Origin: Planctomycetaceae bacterium | GTDB taxonomy: Bacteria > Planctomycetota > Planctomycetia > Pirellulales > Thermoguttaceae | Assembly: GCA_031287585.1 (NCBI GenBank) | Contig: JAITST010000034.1 | Coordinates: forward strand, 1 to 16,471 | Length of the DNA: 16,471 bases | Direction of reading: 5' to 3' | Part shown: positions 7,060 through 14,071 of the stretch, in pieces | How the letters are laid out: each line of letters opens with the position of its first letter | How positions within the stretch are numbered: position 1 is the first letter of the stretch | The notes under the pieces: generated by a model | Told to the model about the DNA's origin: nothing | The model's input: the letters and a program-made list of their open reading frames with translations, nothing else | The model's database searches: none | Made by a program: the position numbers and the translations under genes

Positions 7060-9240
7060 ATGAAAAACATATTCCTAATCATTACATTACTCATTGTTCC
7101 CGCGTTTGCCGCTGGTGCTGACGATGCTCTTACCGATACCGCTACTGATACCGATAACAAAATTGGTCGCGTTTCGTTAATTGAAATCGTTTTGCCGATA
7201 ACCGGTAAAACTACATTACCCGTAACACGTACTCTCGAACGTATTGCCGCCGAGTCGCGTAATACCGACCAGAAGCCCACCGTTATCTTACAGTTTACCG
7301 TCGAGGGCAATCAATCCGAATTTGGACGCGGCAGTTCGTTTGGTGCTTGTTACGAGTTGGCAGACTTCATTTCCGGCGAAAAACTTGGCGGCGTGAAAAC
7401 AGTCGCGTACTTACCGCAGTCTGTTCGAGGTCACGTTTTGTTGCCCGCTCTTGCTTGTGAGGAAATCGTTATGCCGGACGAGACAACAATCGGCGAAGCG
7501 GGGTGCGACGAGACGACAATAACGCCAACAACACGGCAAGCGTATCTTGACATCAACGCCCGCAAACGCCGTTTGCCCGCCGCGTTAATCGAAAAATTAC
7601 TCAACCCAAAAACCAACCTTCTCCAAGTTGAAACAGAAAGCGGTATGAAACTCGGCACGTCCGCCGAGTTGGAAAAATTGCGTGAGACAACAAACTTCGT
7701 TAGTGAACCGATAACAATTTCCGCCGCTGGTCAGCCGTGCGTTCTCGAAGGAAGTACAGCCCGCAAGTTGCAACTCGTTGACTTACTCGCCGACGACAAA
7801 ATCGCTCTGTCACGCGGACTTGGAATTCGTCCCGACCAAATCCGTGCCGAGCCGCTTGTCGCACAACACGGTCATGCGGTTCGTGTCGATTTAACCGATG
7901 TCATCACGCCGTCGAAGGTGAACGAGATTATGCGCCAGTTGCGTTCGGTTGTCGGAAAAGATTGGTCTGATACGCAACCGCAACTCGACGGACGACCGGT
8001 TGATTGTATTTGTATTTACGTCGATTCACCCGGCGGCAATCTCGCACAAAGTCTCACACTCGCGTCATTTATCGCGGACGACATTGACTCGTCGAAGGTG
8101 CGAACGATTGCGTTTGTACCAAATCAGGCGTTGGCAGACGCGGCATTGATTGTGTTAGCGTGTGACGAAGTTGTGCTTTCGGAAACAGCATTACTTGGCG
8201 GCGACGGTGCGGTTGAGTTTGACGCATCGGAACTTTCGGACTTGCGACAAACGATTATTAGATTGACGCAAAAATCGGTTCGCGGCTGGTCGTTACCGCT
8301 CGGAATGGTTGACCGTGACATTTCTATTTTCAAGATGACACGTGCGGGAACGCCGCCGGTAGTTGATTATTTTTGTGAAGAGGAACTTGCGGAGCAGACC
8401 GACAGCGAACGTTGGCAACTTGGTGAATGTATTAAAGTGAAGGGGCAACATTTTCAGACGAACGGCAAGGCGGGCTTGGAACTGCGGCTTGTTGACCGTA
8501 ACGCGAGTACGTTTCGTGAATTCAAAACGTTGTACAATTTGGAGAACGACCCGACATTGCTCGAACCGTCGTGGGTTGACGTTGTTGTGCGTGGGCTGGC
8601 ATCGCCGGGCATGGCGATTTTGCTGCTGATGGTTGGGCTGGCGGGAATTTGGGGTGAGATGAAGATGCCGGGAACTGGTATCGGGATTACGATAGCGGTG
8701 ATTTGTTTTGCGTTGTTCTTTTGGAGCAAGTTTCTCGGCGGTACAGCGGGTTGGTTAGAGATAACGCTGTTTCTGTTGGGACTTGTTTTTCTAATGGTGG
8801 AGTTTTTCGTGCTGCCCGGCTTCGGAATTTGCGGCGTTATCGGGATACTCTTTGTCGTATCGTCGATAGTGCTTGCAAGTCAAACGTTTATCATTCCGCG
8901 AAACACGTACCAACTTGGACAGATACAAAATTCGTTGTTGATATTGTTGCTATCGCTGGTAGGATTTTTCGCGATTGCAATGCTGGGAGTACGTATTATT
9001 CACGACGCAAACCGTTCACAAGACGACGCGGAGATTGCGGAATCAGAAAAACTAGCCGACTACGAACATCTGAACAGCCAAAAAGGAGTAGCGACAACAA
9101 AACTGTTACCGTCGGGCAAAGCAAGATTCGGCGACGAAATTGTAAGTGTAGTATCGGACGGAGAAGTAATAGAGCCGGGCGAAGATGTAGAGGTGGTAGC
9201 AGTGGTCGGATATAGAATTGTCGTGAGACGGATTGTGTGA
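7060..9240 (+). CDS. NfeD-family membrane protein with two degenerate ClpP-like domains
   Basis: A 726-residue membrane protein. It has a signal peptide (1-18), a first ClpP/crotonase-like domain (about 38-250), a second one (about 270-430), at least four membrane helices between 511 and 646, and a C-terminal NfeD OB-fold domain (about 675-726). The second ClpP-like domain keeps the YVDSPGGN turn (320-327) and the LACDEVVLSE segment (366-375). The position where serine is expected, just before ALIVLACDE, reads QALADA. The first domain reads SVRGHVLLPALACEEIV, also without an obvious catalytic Ser. Family members with an intact Ser-Lys dyad cleave stomatin partners; this one is probably not an active protease, an inference. 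No stomatin/flotillin gene is adjacent. No clear SD precedes the ATG, which is 24 bases after the upstream stop. Confidence 0.9.
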   Translation: MKNIFLIITLLIVPAFAAGADDALTDTATDTDNKIGRVSLIEIVLPITGKTTLPVTRTLERIAAESRNTDQKPTVILQFTVEGNQSEFGRGSSFGACYELADFISGEKLGGVKTVAYLPQSVRGHVLLPALACEEIVMPDETTIGEAGCDETTITPTTRQAYLDINARKRRLPAALIEKLLNPKTNLLQVETESGMKLGTSAELEKLRETTNFVSEPITISAAGQPCVLEGSTARKLQLVDLLADDKIALSRGLGIRPDQIRAEPLVAQHGHAVRVDLTDVITPSKVNEIMRQLRSVVGKDWSDTQPQLDGRPVDCICIYVDSPGGNLAQSLTLASFIADDIDSSKVRTIAFVPNQALADAALIVLACDEVVLSETALLGGDGAVEFDASELSDLRQTIIRLTQKSVRGWSLPLGMVDRDISIFKMTRAGTPPVVDYFCEEELAEQTDSERWQLGECIKVKGQHFQTNGKAGLELRLVDRNASTFREFKTLYNLENDPTLLEPSWVDVVVRGLASPGMAILLLMVGLAGIWGEMKMPGTGIGITIAVICFALFFWSKFLGGTAGWLEITLFLLGLVFLMVEFFVLPGFGICGVIGILFVVSSIVLASQTFIIPRNTYQLGQIQNSLLILLLSLVGFFAIAMLGVRIIHDANRSQDDAEIAESEKLADYEHLNSQKGVATTKLLPSGKARFGDEIVSVVSDGEVIEPGEDVEVVAVVGYRIVVRRIV

Positions 9241-9242
9241 TG

Positions 9243-9276
9243 AGGACGTTTGCTGATTCAGACAAACGACAGTCCT
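9243..9276 (+). other. Stem-loop after the nfeD-like gene
   Basis: aggac-gtttg (9243-9252) pairs with caaac (9263-9267) and gtcct (9272-9276), with a 4-base bulge. It starts directly after the stop codon. No U-tract follows, so its role as a terminator or mRNA stabiliser is open. Confidence 0.35.
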
Positions 9277-9289
9277 GAACGGTAGTGAG

Positions 9290-9311
9290 TGAGATACGGG
9301 GGCGTGTCTCA
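9290..9311 (+). terminator. Weak terminator-like hairpin
   Basis: tgagatac (9290-9297) pairs with gtgtctca (9304-9311), one T-G pair, around a G-rich loop. A moderately A/T-rich sequence follows. Possible terminator of the nfeD-like gene. Confidence 0.35.
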
Positions 9312-9543
9312 TATTGAATTATTGATTTGATGGTCAATACCGCTAAAATTTCTACGTTTCGCGACATCCATCTATAAATTCCGCACACGACTCATGACTC
9401 AACTTACAAAATAAAAAGTTTGAAAAATGCGTAAAATTATTTTCTTCGTCCGTCTAAAAAAAGGTATATATGACCCGACTGGTGGCAAATTGTACAAAAA
9501 TAGCAATTGCGCAGTAGCAACAAATGACGTAGAAAGGTAACTT

Positions 9544-10509
9544 ATGTTACATCGTATTCTTGACTTTTCGCAGAATCCGTTACGGTTACGAACACGGCTG
9601 AAACAACTTGTCGTGATGCCGGAGAACGCTCCCGTTGAGACTATTCCGCTTGAAGACATCGCCGTTCTGCTCGTTTCACATCCGCAGGTTTCCTTTTCAC
9701 AGGCGGTGTTGGAAGGTATTGCGGAAAACGGTGCTGTTCTTATCGCTTGTAATCGTAAATCGTTGCCCGTCGGAATGTTCGTTCCCCTTGCTGGTCATCA
9801 TCAGCCGTCACGCCGATTATCGCTACAAATCGGAGCGGCACTACCGCTTCTCAAAAAGGCGTGGCAGTCTGTTGTCAAAGCAAAAATTACTGCACAAGGA
9901 AATTTGTTACAACAACTGTTCGGTAAGAACTTCGGTCTTTTGCCAATGGTACAAAAAGTAAAAAGTGGCGACCCCAACAATATGGAAGCACAGGCGGCGA
10001 AACGGTATTGGTCGAAACTTTTTGACGGATTTAACTTCCACCGTAAACCGGACGGAGACGACCTTATCAATTTGCGTCTCAATTTCGGCTACGGCGTTTT
10101 ACGGGGAATTGTTGCCCGTGCTGTTTGTGCGGGCGGCTTCCATCCCGCTATCGGATTGCATCACCATAACCAATATAATCCATATTGTCTGGCGGACGAT
10201 TTAATGGAACCATTTCGACCACTCGTTGACCGAATAGTTTATGAACAAATCAACGTTTCAAACAAGTCACCAAAAACAGAAACACCATTGGCAAAAGACG
10301 AACGTAATGAAGAAGGTTTGACGGTAGAAACGAAGACGGAACTCATAAAACCGCTTCTGGGAAAATTCGCCATGTGCGGCGAAACGCAAACAATTTTTGA
10401 AGCCGTAACTCACATCGCCGCGTCGCTGGTACAGTTTTTCGCCAAAGAACGCAAAGAATTGTTATTACCCGATTCATTTGAGGTCATCGAAGAAGAAATG
10501 CCGTTTTAG
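9544..10509 (+). CDS. cas1: CRISPR-associated endonuclease Cas1, type II-like
   Basis: A full-length 321-residue Cas1, the integrase subunit that with Cas2 inserts spacers into CRISPR arrays. It resembles the type II (II-A/II-C) branch: TIPLEDIAVLLVSHPQVSFS near 33-52, LIACNRKSLPVGMFVPL (66-82) and the GLHHHNQYNP then LADDLMEPFRPLVD region (204-229). The metal-binding residues are all present: E148 in NNMEAQAAKRYW, H207 in IGLHH and E222 in DDLMEPFR. A somewhat long acidic/lysine-rich insert follows at about 238-262. The SD and start are good. There is no cas2, cas9, csn2 or array in the several kilobases on either side, which is unusual for this branch. It may be the remnant of a lost locus, act with genes elsewhere, or have another role. 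Confidence 0.95.
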   Translation: MLHRILDFSQNPLRLRTRLKQLVVMPENAPVETIPLEDIAVLLVSHPQVSFSQAVLEGIAENGAVLIACNRKSLPVGMFVPLAGHHQPSRRLSLQIGAALPLLKKAWQSVVKAKITAQGNLLQQLFGKNFGLLPMVQKVKSGDPNNMEAQAAKRYWSKLFDGFNFHRKPDGDDLINLRLNFGYGVLRGIVARAVCAGGFHPAIGLHHHNQYNPYCLADDLMEPFRPLVDRIVYEQINVSNKSPKTETPLAKDERNEEGLTVETKTELIKPLLGKFAMCGETQTIFEAVTHIAASLVQFFAKERKELLLPDSFEVIEEEMPF

Positions 10510-10532
10510 GTTTTTTATGCTGTATCACTTAC

Positions 10533-10577
10533 TGCTCTTTCTCAATTTTTCATCCGGCGAGAACGTATATTTTTAGG
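10533..10577 (-). repeat. 45-bp dispersed repeat, copy A
   Basis: Matches 15318-15362 at 41 of 45 bases in the same orientation. On the minus strand it encodes the end of the transposase remnant (LKIYVLAG, then stop) plus a short tail after the stop, so the pair probably marks the 3' end of a transposon gene. Copy B lacks the upstream transposase sequence. Confidence 0.8.
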
Positions 10578-11044
10578 ACATCAGTTATTTTTTGTTTGCT
10601 ATCTTCCGAGAGCGGAAGTGCATTTAATTCTTCTTCTAACGCCAATCTGCAAATACTTACGCTTGTCCCGATAACTCGCTCGCCGTCGTCGCACTGCGGT
10701 CAACGATTTCCTTCGTCGGAACATTCCAACATATCAATTCTGTCAAACAATACATCATATTCATCACTGTTGTCGGCGTGCTGATGTCCAACTTCCGAAT
10801 CTCCTGTTTGCCATCGGCTTCTTGAATAATCACAACCCGCGCCGGTTTGTATACCGTCATCTCACTCACCGCGACAAACATTTTATACGTCTTCGTTATT
10901 CTCTTACCGTATAACTGACATTCCGTTTCCTGCCAACCTTGATTATGTGAAGCCCGCAAGTTCATACAAATTTTATCGCCTTTCAACTTCGGTCTGCCGC
11001 GTTGACTTTGCTCACGTTGCGGAGGTAAATCGAACAACTTCGCA
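10550..11044 (-). pseudogene. Truncated, frameshifted transposase (DDE type) remnant
   Basis: On the minus strand the frame ending at 10657 contains RGRPKLKGDK, a tryptophan-centred segment WQETECQLYGKRI, and a strand-rich region ARVVIIQEADGKQEIRKLDIST. This is the pattern of the beta-strand core of IS4/IS701-type DDE transposases. The sequence then continues in another frame (ERVIGTSVSICRLALEEEL ... LKIYVLAG, stop at 10550-10552), so a frameshift lies near 10660-10680. The N-terminal half is missing: upstream the frame runs into the inverted-repeat element at 11045. The gene is therefore dead. The family assignment is by eye and tentative; decay and truncation are clear. Confidence 0.6.
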
Positions 11045-11160
11045 TGGGTGTGTAAAAAGTTTGTAGGTATTTTGGCAGGGTATTCTATTGACAATCCCAC
11101 GGGGCATTGTCGCAAAAAGTGGGGTGGTTATACAAAACCTACAAAAAATTTACACACCCA
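11045..11160. mobile_element. 116-bp element with 27-bp inverted ends
   Basis: The left end (11045-11071, starting tgggtgtgtaaa) and the right end (11134-11160, ending tttacacaccca) are inverted repeats, 23 of 27 bases matching. A small inner stem (gacaat 11090-11095 with attgtc 11106-11111) sits in the middle. The ends recall IS256-type termini (tgtgtaaa), but that is only a resemblance. There is no clear target duplication. It cuts off the transposase remnant at 11044 and lies 6 bases from MITE copy 2. No coding capacity. Confidence 0.65.
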
Positions 11161-11166
11161 ACGAGC

Positions 11167-11263
11167 GGCATCTTCTAAAAAACCTATTGACTCAAAACGG
11201 CAAAATTCGTAGAATTAGAGACTCGCTGAGCGAAATGGTGGAGTTCAGTTTTTAGAAGTTGCC
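11167..11263 (-). mobile_element. MITE-like element, copy 2
   Basis: On the minus strand this 97-bp sequence aligns with copy 1 along its whole length. Shared features are the ggcaacttctaaaaact start, the ccatttcg(c/t)tcagc centre, the gttttgagtc segment and the ttttagaagatgcc end, with a 6-base insertion near the left end. The terminal inverted repeats are intact. No clear target duplication. It lies just upstream of the secreted-protein gene at 11314. Confidence 0.75.
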
Positions 11264-11313
11264 TTATAGTGTCGGTGTTTTTTCCTTTTTTTCCTTTTAC
11301 ATCAGAGATATTT

Positions 11314-12333
11314 ATGAAAATCTTTGTTCGTTTTGTTTTGCTTTTTGTTTGTTTGTTTTATGTTGCCAGTGTTAGTGCGCAGAGTCCTTTGCGCCCGCTT
11401 GCTCCGGGGGTACTTAAAACTATTCCGCCGAATGTTGAGTATGAGGATGTTTTCACGCGGGCGGACGCTACCGAAGTGCTTGCCGCTCTGCCAAAACCGC
11501 CCGAAGAACTCGCGGACGATATTTTGTACGACCCGGAACATTGGGCGAAAGATGTTCGTTTTACGCGGGCGGTTTACTGTTTGGAGTTTTCGTTCAAACC
11601 GCTGCGTATCGTCCCTGTTGATATTCCGAACAAAAACGGTACGATGGACAAAAAACTTGTTTGGTACATGGTCTATCAAGTTAAAAATACCGGCGAAGCG
11701 TTGCAGAGTAAGGGAACGGGCGACGTGAAGTACCCGCTCGAAGGTGGCGGTAAAAAATTGGACTTGCGGAACGAGAACACGTCGTTCAAATCGGAAAAAG
11801 TGGAATTACCGGTAAATTTTGTACCGCAGTTTGTTCTGTCGAGTGAACGTGTTGTTGTCAAATCCACAACCGCAATTGACCCGGAGACGGAAACTTTGAA
11901 GACGGATATTGAGGAGAAAAAAGTGGCTTACGTTGACCGTGTGATTCCGCTGGCGATTCCTGTGATTATGCGTCGCGAGGGTTTCGGCGACGGCGAGGAC
12001 AACATACCGGCAACGACGGTCAATATCACGAAGAAGGAGTTGAAACCGAGTGATTCGGCGTGGGGTGTCGCGATGTGGACGGATGTTGACCCGAAAATCT
12101 CGAAATTCTCGATTTTTGTTAGCGGATTGACAAACGCTTATCAATGGGAAGACCAGAAACTTGGCGAGGAAGGGTCGTATAAGGAAGGTGCCCCGCTTGG
12201 CACCGGACGGCGTATGAAACGGCGGATTTTGCAACTGAACTGGCAACATTTGGGCGACGAATTTGATATTTCTGACAAAGAAATCAAATTTGGTTGGACG
12301 GGGGCGGTTGACTACGAGTGGATTTACAGGTAA
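11314..12333 (+). CDS. Secreted protein of unknown function
   Basis: A 339-residue protein with a clear N-terminal signal peptide (about 1-22: a KIFVR start, a hydrophobic core and an ASVSA cleavage site before QSP). I chose ATG 11314 over a GTG at 11269 because the signal peptide begins there. The mature protein is rich in charged residues and beta-prone stretches, with no membrane helix, cysteine cluster or enzyme motif that I recognise. It is probably periplasmic or extracytoplasmic. Its reading frame begins 50 bases after MITE copy 2, so the insertion may affect its promoter. It ends 78 bases before rpmA. Confidence 0.8.
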   Translation: MKIFVRFVLLFVCLFYVASVSAQSPLRPLAPGVLKTIPPNVEYEDVFTRADATEVLAALPKPPEELADDILYDPEHWAKDVRFTRAVYCLEFSFKPLRIVPVDIPNKNGTMDKKLVWYMVYQVKNTGEALQSKGTGDVKYPLEGGGKKLDLRNENTSFKSEKVELPVNFVPQFVLSSERVVVKSTTAIDPETETLKTDIEEKKVAYVDRVIPLAIPVIMRREGFGDGEDNIPATTVNITKKELKPSDSAWGVAMWTDVDPKISKFSIFVSGLTNAYQWEDQKLGEEGSYKEGAPLGTGRRMKRRILQLNWQHLGDEFDISDKEIKFGWTGAVDYEWIYR

Positions 12334-12341
12334 AATAGTTG

Positions 12342-12385
12342 GTTTGTTTGTCGCAGCGTGCGGCTAAGTTTGACAGTAAACAAAC
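12342..12385 (+). promoter_or_regulatory. Inverted repeat and -35-like box before rpmA
   Basis: gtttgttt (12342-12349) and aaacaaac (12378-12385) form an 8-bp inverted repeat. A perfect TTGACA lies inside it (12370-12375), but the matching -10 near 12393-12398 is poor (acattt). It could be an operator around the rpmA promoter or chance in A/T-rich DNA. Confidence 0.3.
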
Positions 12386-12411
12386 ATTGTGAACATTTTG
12401 AGAGGTTTATT

Positions 12412-12678
12412 ATGGCGCATAAAAAAGGGCAAGGTTCGAGCCGCAACGGTCGTGATTCAAACGGACAACGCCGTGGAGTGAAAGTTTTCGGTGGACAGAA
12501 AATCGGAGCCGGCGGAATAATCATTCGTCAGGTTGGTACGAAGTTCCATCCCGGCAAAGGTGTCGGACTCGGTAGCGATTTCACGATTTTCTCGTTAATT
12601 GACGGTTATGTAAAATTCGACCGAGGCGGTCGGCGTGTAAACGTGGTACCGAATGCCGAAGTTTGCAATAATAACTAA
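12412..12678 (+). CDS. rpmA: 50S ribosomal protein L27
   Basis: An 88-residue bacterial L27, a component of the large ribosomal subunit near the peptidyl-transferase centre. The start MAHKKGQGSSRNGRDS and the segments KVFGGQKIGAGGIIIRQVGT and FHPGKGVGLGSD are diagnostic. The ATG at 12412 follows AGAGG (12401-12405) by six bases; the frame is open upstream to 12358 but the family start is at 12412. No N-terminal propeptide is present. It has the common rpmA-obg order. The usual upstream rplU (L21) is absent, replaced by a gene for a secreted protein. Confidence 0.98.
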   Translation: MAHKKGQGSSRNGRDSNGQRRGVKVFGGQKIGAGGIIIRQVGTKFHPGKGVGLGSDFTIFSLIDGYVKFDRGGRRVNVVPNAEVCNNN

Positions 12679-12700
12679 GCCCGAAGTCAGTGAAACAGAT

Positions 12701-12731
12701 AAAGCCGTGCGTGCAAGTGCCGCACGGCTTT
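12701..12731 (+). terminator. Rho-independent terminator of rpmA
   Basis: A perfect 11-bp stem, aaagccgtgcg (12701-12711) with cgcacggcttt (12721-12731), around a 9-base loop, followed by attgtta. It starts 22 bases after the rpmA stop and would separate rpmA from obg. Confidence 0.8.
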
Positions 12732-12758
12732 ATTGTTATACTGCCGCGCGTCAAATTT

Positions 12759-12843
12759 GGCATTAGCATCAACCGGCTCAAAACAGCAGACCACGCAAAA
12801 TTAGGAAATTGCTGAACGAAAAAGTGGAGTCTTATAAGTTGCC
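12759..12843 (-). mobile_element. MITE-like element, copy 3 (worn)
   Basis: On the minus strand the core (ttcgttcagcaa, then ttcctaattttgcg, then tgctgttttgag) matches copies 1 and 2. The outer ggcaactt and atgcc ends are recognisable, but the rest of both terminal repeats has diverged, so it is an old copy. It lies between the rpmA terminator and obg and has probably become part of the obg upstream region. Confidence 0.65.
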
Positions 12844-12908
12844 GCCTGTTATTAGTACGCTAATGACGGGTACGGTGTGTACTATTTCAACATTAGAATT
12901 GTAGAACA

Positions 12909-13913
12909 ATGTTCATTGACGAAGTCAGAATCGAAATTCAAGCGGGTAAGGGGGGAGACGGTTGCATTAGTTTCCGCCGTGAAAAATACGTTCCGCGCGG
13001 CGGACCGGACGGCGGTGACGGCGGTCGCGGCGGTAGTGTGATATTACGCGCAACGAACAACATTGACTCGTTGATTCATCTTACACAACGGCAGACGTGG
13101 AAGGCGGGCAACGGTACATCGGGCAGCGGCTCACAGCGTCACGGTGCTGGCGCGGACGATTTCGTAATTGAGGTACCGGCGGGAACAATGGTGTTCGATG
13201 ACAAACACGGTTTTCTGCTCAAAGACCTTGCGGCGGACGGTGACGAGGTTGTGGTTTGCCGTGGCGGTTCGGGGGGTAAAGGTAATATGCGTTTCAAGAT
13301 GGCGACGAATCGTGCGCCGCGAATTGCGACACCGGGCGAAGATGGCGAGAAGCGTTCTGTTCGGATGGAACTGAAAATGATTGCGGATGTTGGTCTTGTC
13401 GGTAAACCGAACGCGGGCAAGAGTACATTGTTGAGCCGTCTGTCTGCCGCCCGCCCCGAAATCGCGGACTATCCGTTCACGACGAAGCACCCGCATCTGG
13501 GTATCGTTTCGGCGGGCAATGACCGGACATTTGTTATGGCGGACATACCAGGTTTGATAGAAGGTGCGAGTAACGGTGTCGGGCTTGGACACGATTTCCT
13601 GCGGCACATTCAGCGAGCCGGTTTTCTGTTGCACTTAATCGAACCGTCGCCGACAGACGAAACTGACGCTTGGACAAATTACAATAGTATCCGTAACGAA
13701 CTGGTAACATACGACCGCGAACTCGGTGAACGTGACGAGATGATAGCGATAACGAAAGCGGATTTACCGGAGGCGGAAGATGTGCGGCAACAGTTCGTAG
13801 AACGTCTTGGCGGTAAGTGTGAGGTGATGTTGATTTCAGCGGTAACGGGACTTGGAATTAAAGAATTAGTAATGGCAATTTCACGGCGGCTGAAACCGTC
13901 GAAAACGTGGTAG
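12909..13913 (+). CDS. obg: Obg-family GTPase (ObgE/CgtA)
   Basis: A 334-residue GTPase involved in late assembly of the 50S subunit and in growth and stress control. The glycine-rich Obg domain fills about 1-158 (KGGDGCISFRREKYVPRGGPDGGDGG near the start). The G domain follows: G1 GKPNAGKS (165-172), G2 TT (191-192), G3 DIPG (212-215), G4 TKAD (282-285) and G5 SAV (310-312). G4 has Thr in place of the common Asn. No C-terminal OCT domain is present, as in many shorter Obg proteins. It follows rpmA but is separated by a terminator and a MITE relic, so it needs its own promoter, which I could not define. No strong SD is visible. Confidence 0.97.
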   Translation: MFIDEVRIEIQAGKGGDGCISFRREKYVPRGGPDGGDGGRGGSVILRATNNIDSLIHLTQRQTWKAGNGTSGSGSQRHGAGADDFVIEVPAGTMVFDDKHGFLLKDLAADGDEVVVCRGGSGGKGNMRFKMATNRAPRIATPGEDGEKRSVRMELKMIADVGLVGKPNAGKSTLLSRLSAARPEIADYPFTTKHPHLGIVSAGNDRTFVMADIPGLIEGASNGVGLGHDFLRHIQRAGFLLHLIEPSPTDETDAWTNYNSIRNELVTYDRELGERDEMIAITKADLPEAEDVRQQFVERLGGKCEVMLISAVTGLGIKELVMAISRRLKPSKTW

Positions 13914-13992
13914 TCCAAATTATTCCGCAAGTATTCCCCCAAAAACGAAAAAATATTGCTCTTCCATTTTGTTTTTTTTCTGTTACAATCGT

Positions 13993-14037
13993 ACCACCTA
14001 TTTTATTAACGCGAGCAGTTGGGCTTGCGTTGGGTGG
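13993..14037 (+). promoter_or_regulatory. Structured leader before the ATPase gene
   Basis: aacgcgagc (14008-14016) pairs with gcttgcgtt (14023-14031), one wobble pair, and an outer ccacc/ggtgg pairing (13994-13998 with 14033-14037) can close it. A TACAAT -10-like box lies just upstream (13984-13989) without a clear -35. The fold is plausible, but any regulatory role is inference. Confidence 0.3.
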
Positions 14038-14071
14038 CGGTGATTATTAGATTCGGACACTGATTAATTTA

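Larger units (their letters stand above)
9241..9543. other. Spacer between nfeD-like gene and cas1
   Basis: A 303-base gap with two stem-loops just after the nfeD-like stop and then A/T-rich sequence. I looked for CRISPR-type direct repeats and found none. A TATATA-like -10 near 9465-9470 has no good -35. cas1 has its own Shine-Dalgarno (AGAAAGG, 9531-9537), six bases before the ATG. Confidence 0.55.
10510..11313. other. Mobile-element graveyard
   Basis: About 800 bases without an intact gene. In order it holds: one copy of a 45-bp repeat (10533-10577), a frameshifted minus-strand transposase remnant that includes that repeat (10550-11044), a 116-bp inverted-repeat element (11045-11160) and MITE copy 2 (11167-11263). 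The elements abut each other, which suggests repeated insertion at one tolerant site. Confidence 0.75.

Noticed and set aside
9544..11160. Casposon-like element (Cas1 as transposase of the flanking inverted repeats)
   Set aside because: The inverted-repeat elements do not enclose cas1, no DNA polymerase B gene is present, and this Cas1 belongs to the type II-like branch.
9241..11313. CRISPR array near cas1
   Set aside because: No regularly spaced direct repeats are visible on either side; the repeats present are inverted or dispersed and belong to mobile elements.
12581..12781. Minus-strand frame across the rpmA terminator
   Set aside because: It spans the terminator hairpin and the antisense of rpmA with no independent support.
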